A stretch of 64,000 nt of DNA, taken from contig NZ_JACJPL010000026.1 of the NCBI RefSeq assembly GCF_014696065.1, positions 310,001 to 374,000 on the forward strand. The letters are read 5' to 3'. Position numbers and translations under genes: made by a program. Below, in pieces: positions 1 through 8,319 of the stretch. Every line of letters begins with the position of its first letter. The stretch's first letter is position 1. The notes under the pieces were generated by a model. It did no database searches, was not told the origin of the DNA, and saw only the letters and a list, made by a program, of their open reading frames with translations. This DNA comes from Leptolyngbya sp. FACHB-261. GTDB taxonomy: Bacteria > Cyanobacteriota > Cyanobacteriia > FACHB-261.

Positions 1-194
1 TGATCGCACACAAAGACCTGCAAGGGATAGAACGGCTCCATCCCATTCAGTTGCTCAAACTTCAAAATGCTATTACAGGGCGGCGACATCCCCAGATCAA
101 CCATCGTGTGCTTTAGCGGCGTCTCACAGAAGCGGCAGCAACCCCGGGTAGTTACAGCTTGCGCTTCTTGCAGTTTTTCGGTTAGTGCGGTCAT
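1..194 (-). CDS. SAM-dependent C-methyltransferase, N-terminal part (cut by window edge)
   Basis: Only the first ~64 codons lie in the window. Starting at the ATG at 194, the peptide has a CCRFC cysteine cluster, then VDLGMSPPCNS and a YPLQVFVCD stretch. This is the layout of the putative zinc-binding domain that opens class I SAM C-methyltransferases of deoxysugar pathways (the Methyltransf_13/14 group). By family the enzyme would act on a nucleotide-linked keto-sugar, which fits the epimerase and RfbF-like genes just upstream. The start lies inside the 3' end of the epimerase frame, a 71-nt same-strand overlap in another frame, so translation may be coupled. The catalytic Rossmann domain is outside the window. 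Confidence 0.8.
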   Translation of the reverse strand, partial: MTALTEKLQEAQAVTTRGCCRFCETPLKHTMVDLGMSPPCNSILKFEQLNGMEPFYPLQVFVCD

Positions 195-1227
195 AGCTGA
201 CGTAGCTCCTCCAACGCAGGGTATTATCAATCCGGTTCGTGCTGATCAGCTGTTTGATGTGATCAATGCGCTTGTAGTACGGTCCCTCGAAGTCCTCAAC
301 CCGGAGGCTAACCTGCTGGTAGGCCTCGTATAACTGTTTTGCTCCCAAACGCGCATTCCATTGCGGTTGAAAGCTGGGCAAAACCCGTGAGATTTTGCTG
401 AAATCTACTCGATAGCAGCGCTTGTCAGGTCCACCATCTTCGGCATATTCGATTTGGCAACCTGGCACTGTTTCACGCGCAATTTCAGCTAGATCTCGAA
501 TTTGGTAGTTTTCCTCACTGCTGCCGACGTTAAAAGCCTGATTGTGTACCAGTTCCTGCGAGGCCTGCAGCACTGCAACAAAGGCTCTGGTGATGTCCTC
601 AATATGAACAATGGGTCGCCAGGGAGAGCCATCACTCTTGATATAGACACGTCCTGTAGTCGCAGCCCAAGCTACTAGATTGTTGAGTACCAGATCAAAG
701 CGCAGGCGTGGCGATACTCCATAGGCAGTTGCATTGCGTAGGAAGGTGGGGCTGAAGCTATCGTCAGCCAGCTTCGCGACATCCTGCTCCACCAGCACTT
801 TGGAATAACCGTAGGGAGTGACTGGATTGAACTCAGCCTCCTCTGTTACTTTATCTTCGCCTGCTGCTCCATAGGTGCTACAGGAAGACGAGAACAGAAA
901 GCGTGGAACCCCCGCTGCTTTTGCCAGTTCAGCAAGACGAACTGAGGCTAGATGGTTAATCTCGTAAGTGAGTTTTGCATCCAAATTACCCAGAGGATCA
1001 TTAGATAAACCGGCCAGGTGCAGAACTGCATCAAAACCTTCTAGATCTTCAACTTCAACATCTCGAAGATCTTTAGTGATTTGAGGGATCTCAGGAGCGG
1101 AGTTACCAAAGGTGCAAAGTTCAAACAGGTTACTATCTAGCCCAACAACCTCATATCCTGCTGCCAACAGCATAGGTACCATTGCTGTGCCGATGTAGCC
1201 CTGGTGTCCTGTTACCAATAGTCGCAT
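124..1227 (-). CDS. NAD-dependent epimerase/dehydratase (extended SDR)
   Basis: Nucleotide-sugar epimerase or dehydratase. The N-terminal GHQGYIG (residues ~7-13) is the GxxGxxG NAD-binding loop, SSSCSTYG carries the active-site Ser/Thr, and YGYSK gives the catalytic YxxxK near residues 139-143. About 366 aa. I prefer the ATG at 1227 because GGGAGG lies 9 nt before it; the ATG at 1236 touches that same GGAGG and has no spacing. The start lies inside the 3' end of the rfbF-like gene (77-nt overlap), and the last ~24 residues overlap the next gene's start and look unlike the family, so the tail is read-through between tightly packed genes. The substrate is probably a CDP- or GDP-linked sugar; which one cannot be told from sequence. 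Confidence 0.88.
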   Translation of the reverse strand: MRLLVTGHQGYIGTAMVPMLLAAGYEVVGLDSNLFELCTFGNSAPEIPQITKDLRDVEVEDLEGFDAVLHLAGLSNDPLGNLDAKLTYEINHLASVRLAELAKAAGVPRFLFSSSCSTYGAAGEDKVTEEAEFNPVTPYGYSKVLVEQDVAKLADDSFSPTFLRNATAYGVSPRLRFDLVLNNLVAWAATTGRVYIKSDGSPWRPIVHIEDITRAFVAVLQASQELVHNQAFNVGSSEENYQIRDLAEIARETVPGCQIEYAEDGGPDKRCYRVDFSKISRVLPSFQPQWNARLGAKQLYEAYQQVSLRVEDFEGPYYKRIDHIKQLISTNRIDNTLRWRSYVSYDRTNRKTARSASCNYPGLLPLL

Positions 1228-2008
1228 TCTGTTCATCCTCCCAAATTTTCCATGGTGCTTTGTTGCTTTGCCACAGTGCTTCTAGGGCACGCTTGTCCCG
1301 TAGAGTATCCATGCACTGCCAGAAAGAAGTGTGTTGATAGGCCATTAGTTGACCATCTTCTGCAAGTCGCTCTAGGGGCTCTTTCTCCCAGGTTGTTTCA
1401 TCGCCATCGATGTAGTTGAATACTTCTGGCTCTAGTACAAAGAAGCCGCCATTGATCCAACCCTCACGGGTTTGGGGTTTCTCAGAGAACTCCATCACCT
1501 GACCACTGCCCCGCACTTCTAAATAGCCAAAACGAGTGGGAGGATGAACGACGGTGAGAGTCGCTAATTTGCCATGGGAGCGATGGAAAGCTAATAACTC
1601 CTGCAAATTAACATCTGAAACCCCATCGCCGTAGGTCAGCATAAAGGTTTCGTTGCCTAGGTGAGGGGCGAGCCGTCTAATGCGTCCCCCAGTCATACTT
1701 TGAATGCCGGTGTCCACCAGCTCAATTTGCCAATCAGGGCGATAGCCACCGTGGGTTTTAATTTCCCCTGTTTGCAACTTAATGGTGAGATTACTATTCA
1801 GCGAACAATAATCGGCCATGTATTTCTTGATGACTTCGCCTTTGTAGCCCAAAGCCACAGCAAAGTCTTTGAGACCATAGTGGGCGTAGTGCCTCATGAT
1901 ATGCCAGAGAATTGGCTGGCCCCCGACTTCCACCATTGGCTTGGGCTTGACTTCAGTTTCCTCAGACAGGCGAGTGCCTAGCCCTCCGGCAAGTATGGCT
2001 ACTTTCAT
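1151..2008 (-). CDS. rfbF: Glucose-1-phosphate cytidylyltransferase-like sugar nucleotidyltransferase
   Basis: Makes a nucleotide-sugar, classically CDP-glucose from CTP and glucose-1-phosphate, for O-antigen or surface polysaccharide. Visible are the N-terminal nucleotidyltransferase signature GGLGTRL (residues 8-14), the KPKPMVEVGG stretch, TYGDGVSD as the metal-binding Asp segment, the EFSEKP and NGGFFV motifs, and the FWQCMDTLRDK ending typical of RfbF. The family usually ends shortly after the APWKIW-like motif (~257 aa); here the frame runs on to 285 aa because no stop occurs before the epimerase has started. The extra ~28 residues are probably not functional. It is co-directional with the GT2 gene (35-bp gap) and the epimerase. 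Confidence 0.87.
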   Translation of the reverse strand: MKVAILAGGLGTRLSEETEVKPKPMVEVGGQPILWHIMRHYAHYGLKDFAVALGYKGEVIKKYMADYCSLNSNLTIKLQTGEIKTHGGYRPDWQIELVDTGIQSMTGGRIRRLAPHLGNETFMLTYGDGVSDVNLQELLAFHRSHGKLATLTVVHPPTRFGYLEVRGSGQVMEFSEKPQTREGWINGGFFVLEPEVFNYIDGDETTWEKEPLERLAEDGQLMAYQHTSFWQCMDTLRDKRALEALWQSNKAPWKIWEDEQNATIGNRTPGLHRHSNGTYAVGSRI

Positions 2009-2043
2009 ACAGTGACTTTCCCAAAATAAGTGAATAATTGTCG

Positions 2044-2973
2044 CTACTGCCGCCCGAATGAAAGCCTTGGCAGCAGACTAATCGCACGGGATAAATCCCC
2101 AACCATACCGCCTAAACGGGTGAGAACTCCTGGCGAAATCAATAGGCGCTGCAAAACCTGCTTGTAGCAACGCATTTGCTCCAGAAAGTTAAGCTCAGTG
2201 CGCTGAATAGCTCGGCAATATTCGAAATAACGTCGCCATCTCGGCAGTACAATTTTGCCTTTGTTTTTAGGGTCAAACCAATTGGCTAGCGCTGTATCAG
2301 TCACATTTGCCCTCTGAGAGTTTTGCTTGTGAACTCGGCGCAAAAATAGATATTCAGGAACTTCAAAAAACTCGCCCCGTAGTGCTAGTTCCGCCAGTAG
2401 AACTCGATCTGCGTGAGGATAATTGCCCAGCAGCAGGGTTTCCTTGAGAGCGCTGGTACGAATTAAACCGAAGGCTTGAGTTGCATGATACCAACCGTAG
2501 GTTTCTAGGAGTTGATAGAACCGCTCATGGGGTTTGTCAGAGCGAATATTTAGGTTCTCGGTGTAAACCCCTTGATACTTGCCGTTCTCGTCAATCGTAT
2601 GCGCTCTGGGATAACAAAGAACGACTGATGGCTCGCGCCTCAAAACCTCAACGCAGAGATCAAGATACTCTGGCGCACAAATGTCATCGTAAGCAACCCA
2701 CTTGAAATATTCACCGCTTGACAACTCGAATGAGCGGTTAAAATTCCAGGCTGCGCCTAAATTTTGTTCACTACGATAATACTTAATTCGTTGATCTTTT
2801 TCGGTATATTCCCGACAGATCGCCTCAGTTGAATCCGTTGATGCATTGTCTGAAATAACTAGCTCAAAATCCTGAAATGTTTGAGCCAAGATCGCGTCTA
2901 AAGCTTCCCTGAGATAGCGCTCACCATTGTACACAGGCATGCCAAGGCTAACACAAGGTCTACCGCAACTCAT
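2044..2973 (-). CDS. Glycosyltransferase family 2
   Basis: GT-A fold glycosyltransferase of about 309 aa. The N-terminus shows SLGMPVYNGERYL, then VISDNASTDST with the nucleotide-sugar-binding Asp, LGAAWNFN and a VAYDD motif at the DxD position near residue 115. No membrane segments are evident, so it is probably cytoplasmic or peripheral. As first gene of the minus-strand run it lies 35 bp ahead of rfbF, which points to assembly of a lipopolysaccharide or exopolysaccharide repeat unit. Acceptor and donor cannot be inferred. The ATG at 2973 has only a weak upstream Shine-Dalgarno; the conserved domain begins within the first 10 residues, so the start cannot be much later. Confidence 0.88.
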   Translation of the reverse strand: MSCGRPCVSLGMPVYNGERYLREALDAILAQTFQDFELVISDNASTDSTEAICREYTEKDQRIKYYRSEQNLGAAWNFNRSFELSSGEYFKWVAYDDICAPEYLDLCVEVLRREPSVVLCYPRAHTIDENGKYQGVYTENLNIRSDKPHERFYQLLETYGWYHATQAFGLIRTSALKETLLLGNYPHADRVLLAELALRGEFFEVPEYLFLRRVHKQNSQRANVTDTALANWFDPKNKGKIVLPRWRRYFEYCRAIQRTELNFLEQMRCYKQVLQRLLISPGVLTRLGGMVGDLSRAISLLPRLSFGRQ

Positions 2974-3762
2974 TTGAATTCCTACCTCTTCTACTAAGGA
3001 TGTAAATGCTGGAGATGGCCCAAATTCTTCTTAAAGCTGGCTGAAACTTGGTGCTGTTTTCAGTAGCTTAAAATCTCACCGAGGGCTGCTAGAGAATGCC
3101 AGAGAACTGATAGAAAGTTACTATCTATCGGCCTATTCCTATACCTAATGGTGCAAATAGGAGGCAAATCAAACTTCCCCAGCACAGCTTGTTGCAGGCT
3201 AAGAACTAAGGAGCCGAGAATGATGGCTCGTTTAGTATTGCGGGGATGAACACAGCTAGTCTGTGCAAATGACGAATTTCAACGTCAAAGCACCCTAGCG
3301 AGTAGTTGCAGGCTAGCCACAGAAATTTAGAAGAACTGAGGTATTGAGACTGAATGTTGAGCAGTCTCAGCATCGCTCGAAGGCGAAGATTTTAACCTAG
3401 AGAATAGCTTGACAAAAGGTGTTGAGATCCTGAACTTGCCTATCTCAGGCTGCTCAAACACAGCTGTTGATCTGGGGGGGCTGGGAGGTGTTGAGATCCA
3501 TGAAACTACCGATCTCACGACCGCTGAACGCGGTTATCAATCTGAGTGTAACTGCTGTCGTAACTACTGGGGAAAACACTGAGGAAACCCTTAGAAGAAT
3601 AGTGCCATACCTCTTTGGGCAGATGCCAGCACTTCATAGGAACTTGACGGAATTCAAATTCTTGCTCTTAACAATGTGAAGAACTAGCTAATGCAGCCGT
3701 AAGGTTGCACAGAAAACGCTGGATAGGGTATTCTGAGTGACCTTTACAATCCTTTACAAGAA
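2974..3762. other. Intergenic stretch without a convincing gene
   Basis: About 790 bp between the sugar cluster and the large P-loop gene. The only open frames are short and lack family resemblance or good ribosome-binding sites. The upstream region of the GT2 operon should lie near 2975-3150. An imperfect duplication with small hairpins occupies 3417-3543 and is listed separately. Confidence 0.6.
3417..3543. repeat. Imperfect tandem duplication of ~58 bp with hairpins
   Basis: Two copies (about 3417-3474 and 3486-3543) each begin GGTGTTGAGATCC and end in a TGATCTG or CAATCTG block. The second copy contains TGAGATC ... GATCTCA (7-bp arms) and ACCGC ... GCGGT stems. The first has a shorter TGAGA ... 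TCTCA pair. One plus-strand frame stays open through both copies (stop near 3358 to the stop near 3592) but has no start codon, so this may be a decayed coding repeat or a structured non-coding element. Confidence 0.45.
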
Positions 3763-6627
3763 TCAGAGGTTGGCTACCAGGGATTGCTGCAACTCTAAAC
3801 TGAGCAAACCAGGCGAGCGCTGTTCCGCGGCCAGCATGGCTTGAGCTGCCTTACGAGCCTCTCGGTGTAGGCCAGGGTGAGACAGTGCAAGCACCAGGTG
3901 ACCGTCGTACTCCGGCAACCGATGCTTGCGTCGGTACATAATCTCTCGATGCCAGCGGCTCACAATGGCTTGGCAATACTCAAACACAAGCGCAGGTTCA
4001 TCCCAGAGAGCGTTCAGGGCAGCAGTGACCAGAGGTCGATACTGCCGGTGCCAGTCGTTAAGGATCCGAAGCGCACGCTGACGCCGGAGGGGTGTATCAG
4101 TCGGAATCGCTAAAGCTGGAGCCCTGAGCACAAGCGGTAAATTCTTGTCCCAAACACTCAGCATTGCTATGGCTAACTCTTGCGCCTCCGCAGTTGTTCC
4201 AGCGATTTCTAGACAAACTACCAGCACTTGAGGGTCAGTTCGAGTCCAATCGCGGATTCGCTCTAGGGCAAACTCTTGTGCCGACTCACCCAATAACTTC
4301 AGACAACGACAGAGCACAGCTCGATCTTGCCGACTGCTAAGTAACTGTTTAGCCTCATCCTGAGCAGCTTCCCCCAGGAGATCTAAACAACGGCAGAGGA
4401 CGACACTGTCCTGGCTGGAGCGCAGTAATTGTCTAGCTTCATCTCGGGCGTCGCCTAACAAATCCAGGCAGCAGCAGAGGACAAAGGGATGGGTGGCAGG
4501 ATCTGCCAATAACTGTCTGGCACTATCCAGGGCGGTTTCACCCAGTAAATCCAGGCAACGACACAGGACAAAGGGATGGGTGGCAGGATCTGTTAATAGT
4601 TGCTTGGCCTCCAGTAAAGCTGTTTTCCCTAACAGATCTAGACAGCGGCAAAGGACATCGGGTCGCATTGCTGGGTCTGCTAGTAATTGTCTGGCTCGGT
4701 CTTGGGCAGTTTCACCCAGTAAATCTAGGCAACGACACAGGACAGTTGGATGGGTCGTCACATCTGCTAGCAATTGTCTGGCTCGGTCTTGGGCTGCTTC
4801 TCCCAGCAAATCTAGGCAACGGCAGAGCACGGCAGGGTGAATTGTTGTGTCTGCCAACCAAGTTTGGGCCAAGGCTTGAGCTTGCTGGTTGCCTAACCCT
4901 TGCAGTAAGGGCAGCAGAATATTGCGATCGCGGCAACCGGCTTGATAAAGCTGTGTTAGCAGCTCGACTTTCTGTTCAAGCTCTTCGTAGTTGTGTTGGA
5001 CCCAGCTCCAGACTGCGCTCCAAAGCTGTGCATTGACAGGCGCAAGCGGTGCTGCTGCCCGTAACAGCTCTAGTCTCTGGGCTGGTGTCAGAGCCAGTCT
5101 TTCATTCACAATCAGCCTCAGATAAGCGCCATGACCATTGCTTGAGGCCAAAAGCTGCTGAATGTAAGCAATGGCTTGCGATTGGCTAATTAAATCGGGA
5201 TGAGTGCGCACAAAGCCGCTCAGGGCGTGAGAACTCGAAAAACTGCTGCCACGCTTGATCATCAAGTCAAGCGTGGCTCTCCTCCAGGTATCGGTGCCAA
5301 TCGGGCGTGGCCCTAAAAGACCTTGCTGCCCGGCTAAGATCAACCCTTCTGCTAGAGACTGATGCTGAAATCGGACGGCATCGTATTCCGGCTCAAAGCA
5401 AAGAAGTGGTGCCAAAAGTGACCAGGCTAGAGCACTCAGAGGTTCCTGCAGGGATCTTGAGGGACCGCTTAGGGCTGCGTGGTAGTCCGCCAATAACCGA
5501 AATGAGTGGTAGGAGATGTGCCGTCCCACCTCTCGAATGGCTGCTGCATCGCTGATTGCCTCAGCCAAGTCCGGCAGAATGGTCCGTATGCGCCTGACTC
5601 GGTCAGCCAAAATCTCTAAGAATGCTCTTTCTAGGTCTTGGGCTGTGAAGTCTTGGGCTGCTGGGTCTTGGGCTGCATTAGCTACGGGTCGTCCTGCGGC
5701 CAGCACCCACAGGAGGTGAACCAAGTTGGGGGCGACTAGAGGAGCTGTCGTTAAGGTTCGGGCCGCTCTTGCCCAAGTGGGAACCAGCTCAGCAGCTTTT
5801 TGCACAATAGCAACCCAGTCTGCTGAGGATTCTGCAGTAAACAGGCCTGAACTTGCGCTGACCTTCGCTTGCAAAGCAGGCGGTAACTGACGGCCAGCCA
5901 CAACCAAGCCTAAGTCTGTTCGTCGGCGCAACCCTTGCTGCAAGCGACGAACGTCCTCGTTTTCAAGTTTTTGGATGTTATCCACCAGCAAGAATTGGGG
6001 GGCTTCGCCTTTGGTCAATTCAGCCAGCCCAAACCGTAGCAGTCGCTCTGGATCTTGCACCCACCACACCTTGTACCCCTGCTCGTAGAGGTCTAGGGCT
6101 AAGCGGCGCAGAGCTACAGTTTTACCGCTACCCGTTGGGCCGAGAATTGCTGCGGCTGGGCAGTTGTGATGACCGGCGTTGAGAACTTGGTGTAACAGCT
6201 CTGAACTGAAACTACGACGGATATCCCAGCCTCGAAAACACCCTAGCCAGCCAGCTTGATGTTGGGCGGCATAAAACTTTTCTGGCGTGATGCGTTGAGC
6301 TTCTGGATCTTCACCCCGCTTGGTGGCGGCTTCAAGGGCTTGGCGTTGGTAAGCTTCTTCACGCTGCCACAGGCTCTGTCCAACTGGATAGGCTCCTTCC
6401 GGCAAAAACTCCCGAAAAAACAAGAGCCCATCCAAGATCTCGCGTAAATGCCCAAAACCCTGTTCTTCGTGCTCAAGGTAGCTAATGATGTCAATGGCTC
6501 TTTGTTCCTGACTAACCGCCTGCCTACGGCGATACCAGACCTCAATGTTCAGCCGAAATAGAATTTCTTCAAATTGCCCTGGTGGGAGCTGGATCAGCTG
6601 AGCGTAGAGTTCTTCTCGAAAAGCCAT
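3763..6627 (-). CDS. STAND-like P-loop NTPase with effector-associated N-terminus and Cys-rich repeat tail
   Basis: A 954-aa protein with three visible parts. Residues ~1-75 (FREELYAQL, QFEEILFRL, RAIDIISYLE) resemble the small helical effector-associated domains that recruit effectors in bacterial NTP-dependent conflict systems. Residues ~155-330 hold a P-loop ATPase: Walker A GPTGSGKT at 163-170, Walker B FLLVDN at 212-217 and a possible sensor stretch LGLVVAGRQ. Residues ~590-800 are eight tandem helical repeats of 27-30 aa with core VLCRCLDLLG, likely a HEAT/TPR-like superhelix for ligand sensing. By family logic the repeats sense, the NTPase oligomerises and the N-terminus recruits a partner; this is inference. 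It stands alone, with GAGG 6 nt before the ATG. No matching effector gene is adjacent. Confidence 0.75.
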   Translation of the reverse strand: MAFREELYAQLIQLPPGQFEEILFRLNIEVWYRRRQAVSQEQRAIDIISYLEHEEQGFGHLREILDGLLFFREFLPEGAYPVGQSLWQREEAYQRQALEAATKRGEDPEAQRITPEKFYAAQHQAGWLGCFRGWDIRRSFSSELLHQVLNAGHHNCPAAAILGPTGSGKTVALRRLALDLYEQGYKVWWVQDPERLLRFGLAELTKGEAPQFLLVDNIQKLENEDVRRLQQGLRRRTDLGLVVAGRQLPPALQAKVSASSGLFTAESSADWVAIVQKAAELVPTWARAARTLTTAPLVAPNLVHLLWVLAAGRPVANAAQDPAAQDFTAQDLERAFLEILADRVRRIRTILPDLAEAISDAAAIREVGRHISYHSFRLLADYHAALSGPSRSLQEPLSALAWSLLAPLLCFEPEYDAVRFQHQSLAEGLILAGQQGLLGPRPIGTDTWRRATLDLMIKRGSSFSSSHALSGFVRTHPDLISQSQAIAYIQQLLASSNGHGAYLRLIVNERLALTPAQRLELLRAAAPLAPVNAQLWSAVWSWVQHNYEELEQKVELLTQLYQAGCRDRNILLPLLQGLGNQQAQALAQTWLADTTIHPAVLCRCLDLLGEAAQDRARQLLADVTTHPTVLCRCLDLLGETAQDRARQLLADPAMRPDVLCRCLDLLGKTALLEAKQLLTDPATHPFVLCRCLDLLGETALDSARQLLADPATHPFVLCCCLDLLGDARDEARQLLRSSQDSVVLCRCLDLLGEAAQDEAKQLLSSRQDRAVLCRCLKLLGESAQEFALERIRDWTRTDPQVLVVCLEIAGTTAEAQELAIAMLSVWDKNLPLVLRAPALAIPTDTPLRRQRALRILNDWHRQYRPLVTAALNALWDEPALVFEYCQAIVSRWHREIMYRRKHRLPEYDGHLVLALSHPGLHREARKAAQAMLAAEQRSPGLLSLELQQSLVANL

Positions 6628-7079
6628 TCCAACCTCGATATGAAGGATTTAATCTCTGCGAGCCAAACCATCGCCTGGCTAATAAGAACCGGGCACTTAA
6701 CCAGCTAGATCCAGACGATCTGAAGTGATTCAGGAAAAGCAACCGACGAACTGACCAAAGTTTTGTCCCTTGCCTAAACCTTGGTCTCGTACACTTGCAC
6801 CCAGCCCACCTGCCTCTGAGTGCTTCCCCCACGCGCACATATTATGGCTCACTGACATAGCGGTGTAAAGAAATCAATCTGTTCTGTAGGTGATACGAGT
6901 TTGGTTAGGCCGTGAGCATGGAGAACTGTTTGCGCTGCTGGCTTTGTCTCGTCTGAGAACAATTTCCTGATGCGTCAATAGTCAGCCCAGCCTGCTTGAG
7001 TGGTTAACGTCTACAGCTTGCGTCAATTCAATAGAGCAGAACCAATATTGAAAAGCTTCTCTTAAAATTTTTAAAGCTG
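6628..7079. other. Intergenic stretch; nothing recognised
   Basis: About 450 bp upstream of the large P-loop gene and downstream of the DUF433 remnant. Small frames here have no family resemblance. Any partner toxin once following the DUF433 antitoxin would lie here, but I could not recognise DUF5615/PIN motifs. Confidence 0.5.
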
Positions 7080-7405
7080 TCATGCCTTGCTCTGCTTCTG
7101 GATTTGAGCAACCTTTAACTTTTGATAGAGCGGATTCTTCTGAGAGGCTGTTGCAAGTTCTCAAACTCTGCTTCTCCTCCTTCTAATTACTTGTCAATCA
7201 ATTCATGATTAGCAAGGTAAAAAGCAATGTCGACGTAGACCCGTTCTAGTAAAATTAATGGAAAGTTTTGGGCGATGCTTTCAGGAGATTCACCGTTTAA
7301 AAAGCCATAGACAATTGAGTCAAGAGATACGCGAGTTCTTCCTATCCAACGTCCTTTATCTCGTTGCTCAACATATTGCTTTGTCAGGATTGGTGCTGTC
7401 ATCAA
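7080..7405 (-). pseudogene. Decayed DUF433 antitoxin gene
   Basis: The intact part (7187-7405) encodes a DUF433 N-terminus: TKQYVEQRDKGRWIG, then RVSLDSIVYGFLNGESPE and ERVYVDIAFYLANHELIDK. DUF433 proteins normally continue with a Tyr-Leu-Glu-rich helix, but a TAA follows IDK. Reading past it in frame gives LEGGEAEFENLQQ, and after a shift of frame near 7140 the sequence continues ASQKNPLYQKLKV to a TGA at 7080-7082, which is the expected C-terminus. So one nonsense change and one frameshift separate it from an intact ~108-aa antitoxin. By family it would pair with a DUF5615 PIN-like toxin; none is recognisable next to it. An intact pair exists at 45868-46427. Confidence 0.8.
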
Positions 7406-7480
7406 ACCAATAGCTGCTCTTTAATCAAATGCTCTTTAATCAACAGAGTAATACCAGCTCACTTTTGAGCTATCCATTCG

Positions 7481-7600
7481 ACCCCTTCCAACCTCCCCTT
7501 GCCAAGGGGCGGAGCCGTAGGCGGTGGGGTTTTGGTGGGCTCTCAGTGAGAGAATTGGGATTACACAGACTTCCCTCTAGTCCGCCAAGTAGGGGCTTTG
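7481..7600. repeat. Palindromic dispersed repeat (MITE/REP-like)
   Basis: Contains CCCCTTG-C-CAAGGGG (7495-7509) followed by GGAGCCGTAGGCGGTGGGG and a CTCTCA-GT-GAGAG hairpin. Sequence of this style (CCCCTTGCCAAGGGG, then a G-rich tail) is common as a short non-coding interspersed repeat in cyanobacteria. It has no ORF. Assignment rests on resemblance; the window holds no second copy. Confidence 0.4.
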
Positions 7601-7601
7601 C

Positions 7602-7937
7602 TCAGAAAACTTGAGGGCTAGAGCATTTATTGGAGTTCTGCACGGCTCGTAACAGGTTAGGCGAGAGGCTATAAAGTGCGATAGTTGGCCCGCCACCTTC
7701 AGAGTGGACAGTGACTTTGCGAACCAAATCACGAGCTTCGAGGCTGAGTAATAAGGGGCGGAGTTCTGAGGTTTCCAGATGGCTGTCACGGTTGAGCAGG
7801 TTGAGGGGAACGCGGGACAAGGCACCATTGGGTTCGATGTAGTTAGCGATCACGAGCAGAATCAGCTTGAGCGGTGCAGCCAAATTGAGACTGCGGACAA
7901 TGTGGTCCCAGAGAGCGAGTCGAAGCGTGGGGCTCAT
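7602..7937 (-). CDS. Module copy 1, ORF B: small winged-helix-like DNA-binding protein
   Basis: A 111-aa protein I cannot name. It is clearly paralogous to the product of 40180-40503: both share RLALWD(H/Y)IVR, LKLILLVIANYIE.NGA.SRV, LLLSLEA..LV.KV and LYSLSP.LLR. The central segment (helix LKLILLVIANYI, then NLLNRDSHLE and LRPLLLSLEARDLV) has the rhythm of a winged helix-turn-helix in the style of HTH_36/replication-initiator wHTH domains, followed by a short beta wing. It is the last gene of module copy 1, downstream of the 21-bp palindrome array. The reading frame stays open upstream through that array, but no start codon is available there and copy 2 has a stop 13 nt before its ATG, so the ATG at 7937 is the likely start. 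Confidence 0.65.
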   Translation of the reverse strand: MSPTLRLALWDHIVRSLNLAAPLKLILLVIANYIEPNGALSRVPLNLLNRDSHLETSELRPLLLSLEARDLVRKVTVHSEGGGPTIALYSLSPNLLRAVQNSNKCSSPQVF

Positions 7938-8030
7938 GAGTTTGAGAGTAGAAGGATCGTGTAAACTGCGGCATTCTGACTCTGGGACTGGTAAATCGGG
8001 CCGAGGCGGAGCGTTGATGGGGTCAACTAG

Positions 8031-8261
8031 TCCATTGATGGAGTGAATGGGTCCGTTGACGGAGTCTAGAGGTCGATTAACGGGGTCAGCGAGTCCGTTA
8101 ACGGGGTGAATAAGTCGGTCGATGGAGTGAATGGGTCCGTTATCGGAGTGAAACGGTTGGTTAATGGAGTGAATGGGTCCATCAATGGACTGAATGGGTC
8201 CGTTAACGGGGTCATTTAGTCCGTTAATGGAGTCTTCGGGTCCATCAATGCGGTTTGGAAG
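8031..8261. repeat. Module copy 1 palindrome array (11 units of exactly 21 bp)
   Basis: Units begin at 8031, 8052, 8073, 8094, 8115, 8136, 8157, 8178, 8199, 8220 and 8241, with no drift. Each opens with a variant of the perfect 12-bp palindrome TCCGTTAACGGA (also TCCATTGATGGA, TCCGTTGACGGA, TCCATCAATGGA), usually followed by GTGAATGGG. The substitutions mostly preserve dyad symmetry, as expected of dimer-binding sites. A 21-bp period puts every site on the same DNA face. The array lies between ORF A and ORF B; copy 2 has an equivalent array with a different palindrome. Confidence 0.9.
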
Positions 8262-8319
8262 GTGGATTTACGGATGGCATCTAGCAATGGGGCCCTGCAT
8301 GCAGTCGATGGGCAAGGCA

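Noticed and set aside
4493-5036. Plus-strand ORFs opposite the Cys-rich repeats
   Set aside because: Antisense shadows of the tandem repeats, with low-complexity Ser/Arg composition and no ribosome-binding sites.
6982-7164. 60-aa minus-strand ORF after the DUF433 start as a toxin gene
   Set aside because: It overlaps the out-of-frame continuation of the DUF433 gene and shows no PIN or DUF5615 motif.
8031-8267. Copy-1 palindrome array as a coding heptapeptide repeat in frame with ORF B
   Set aside because: The minus-strand frame is open (units like SVNGPIH), but no start codon exists between the upstream TAA at 8268-8270 and the ORF B ATG, and the copy-2 array has stops in all frames.
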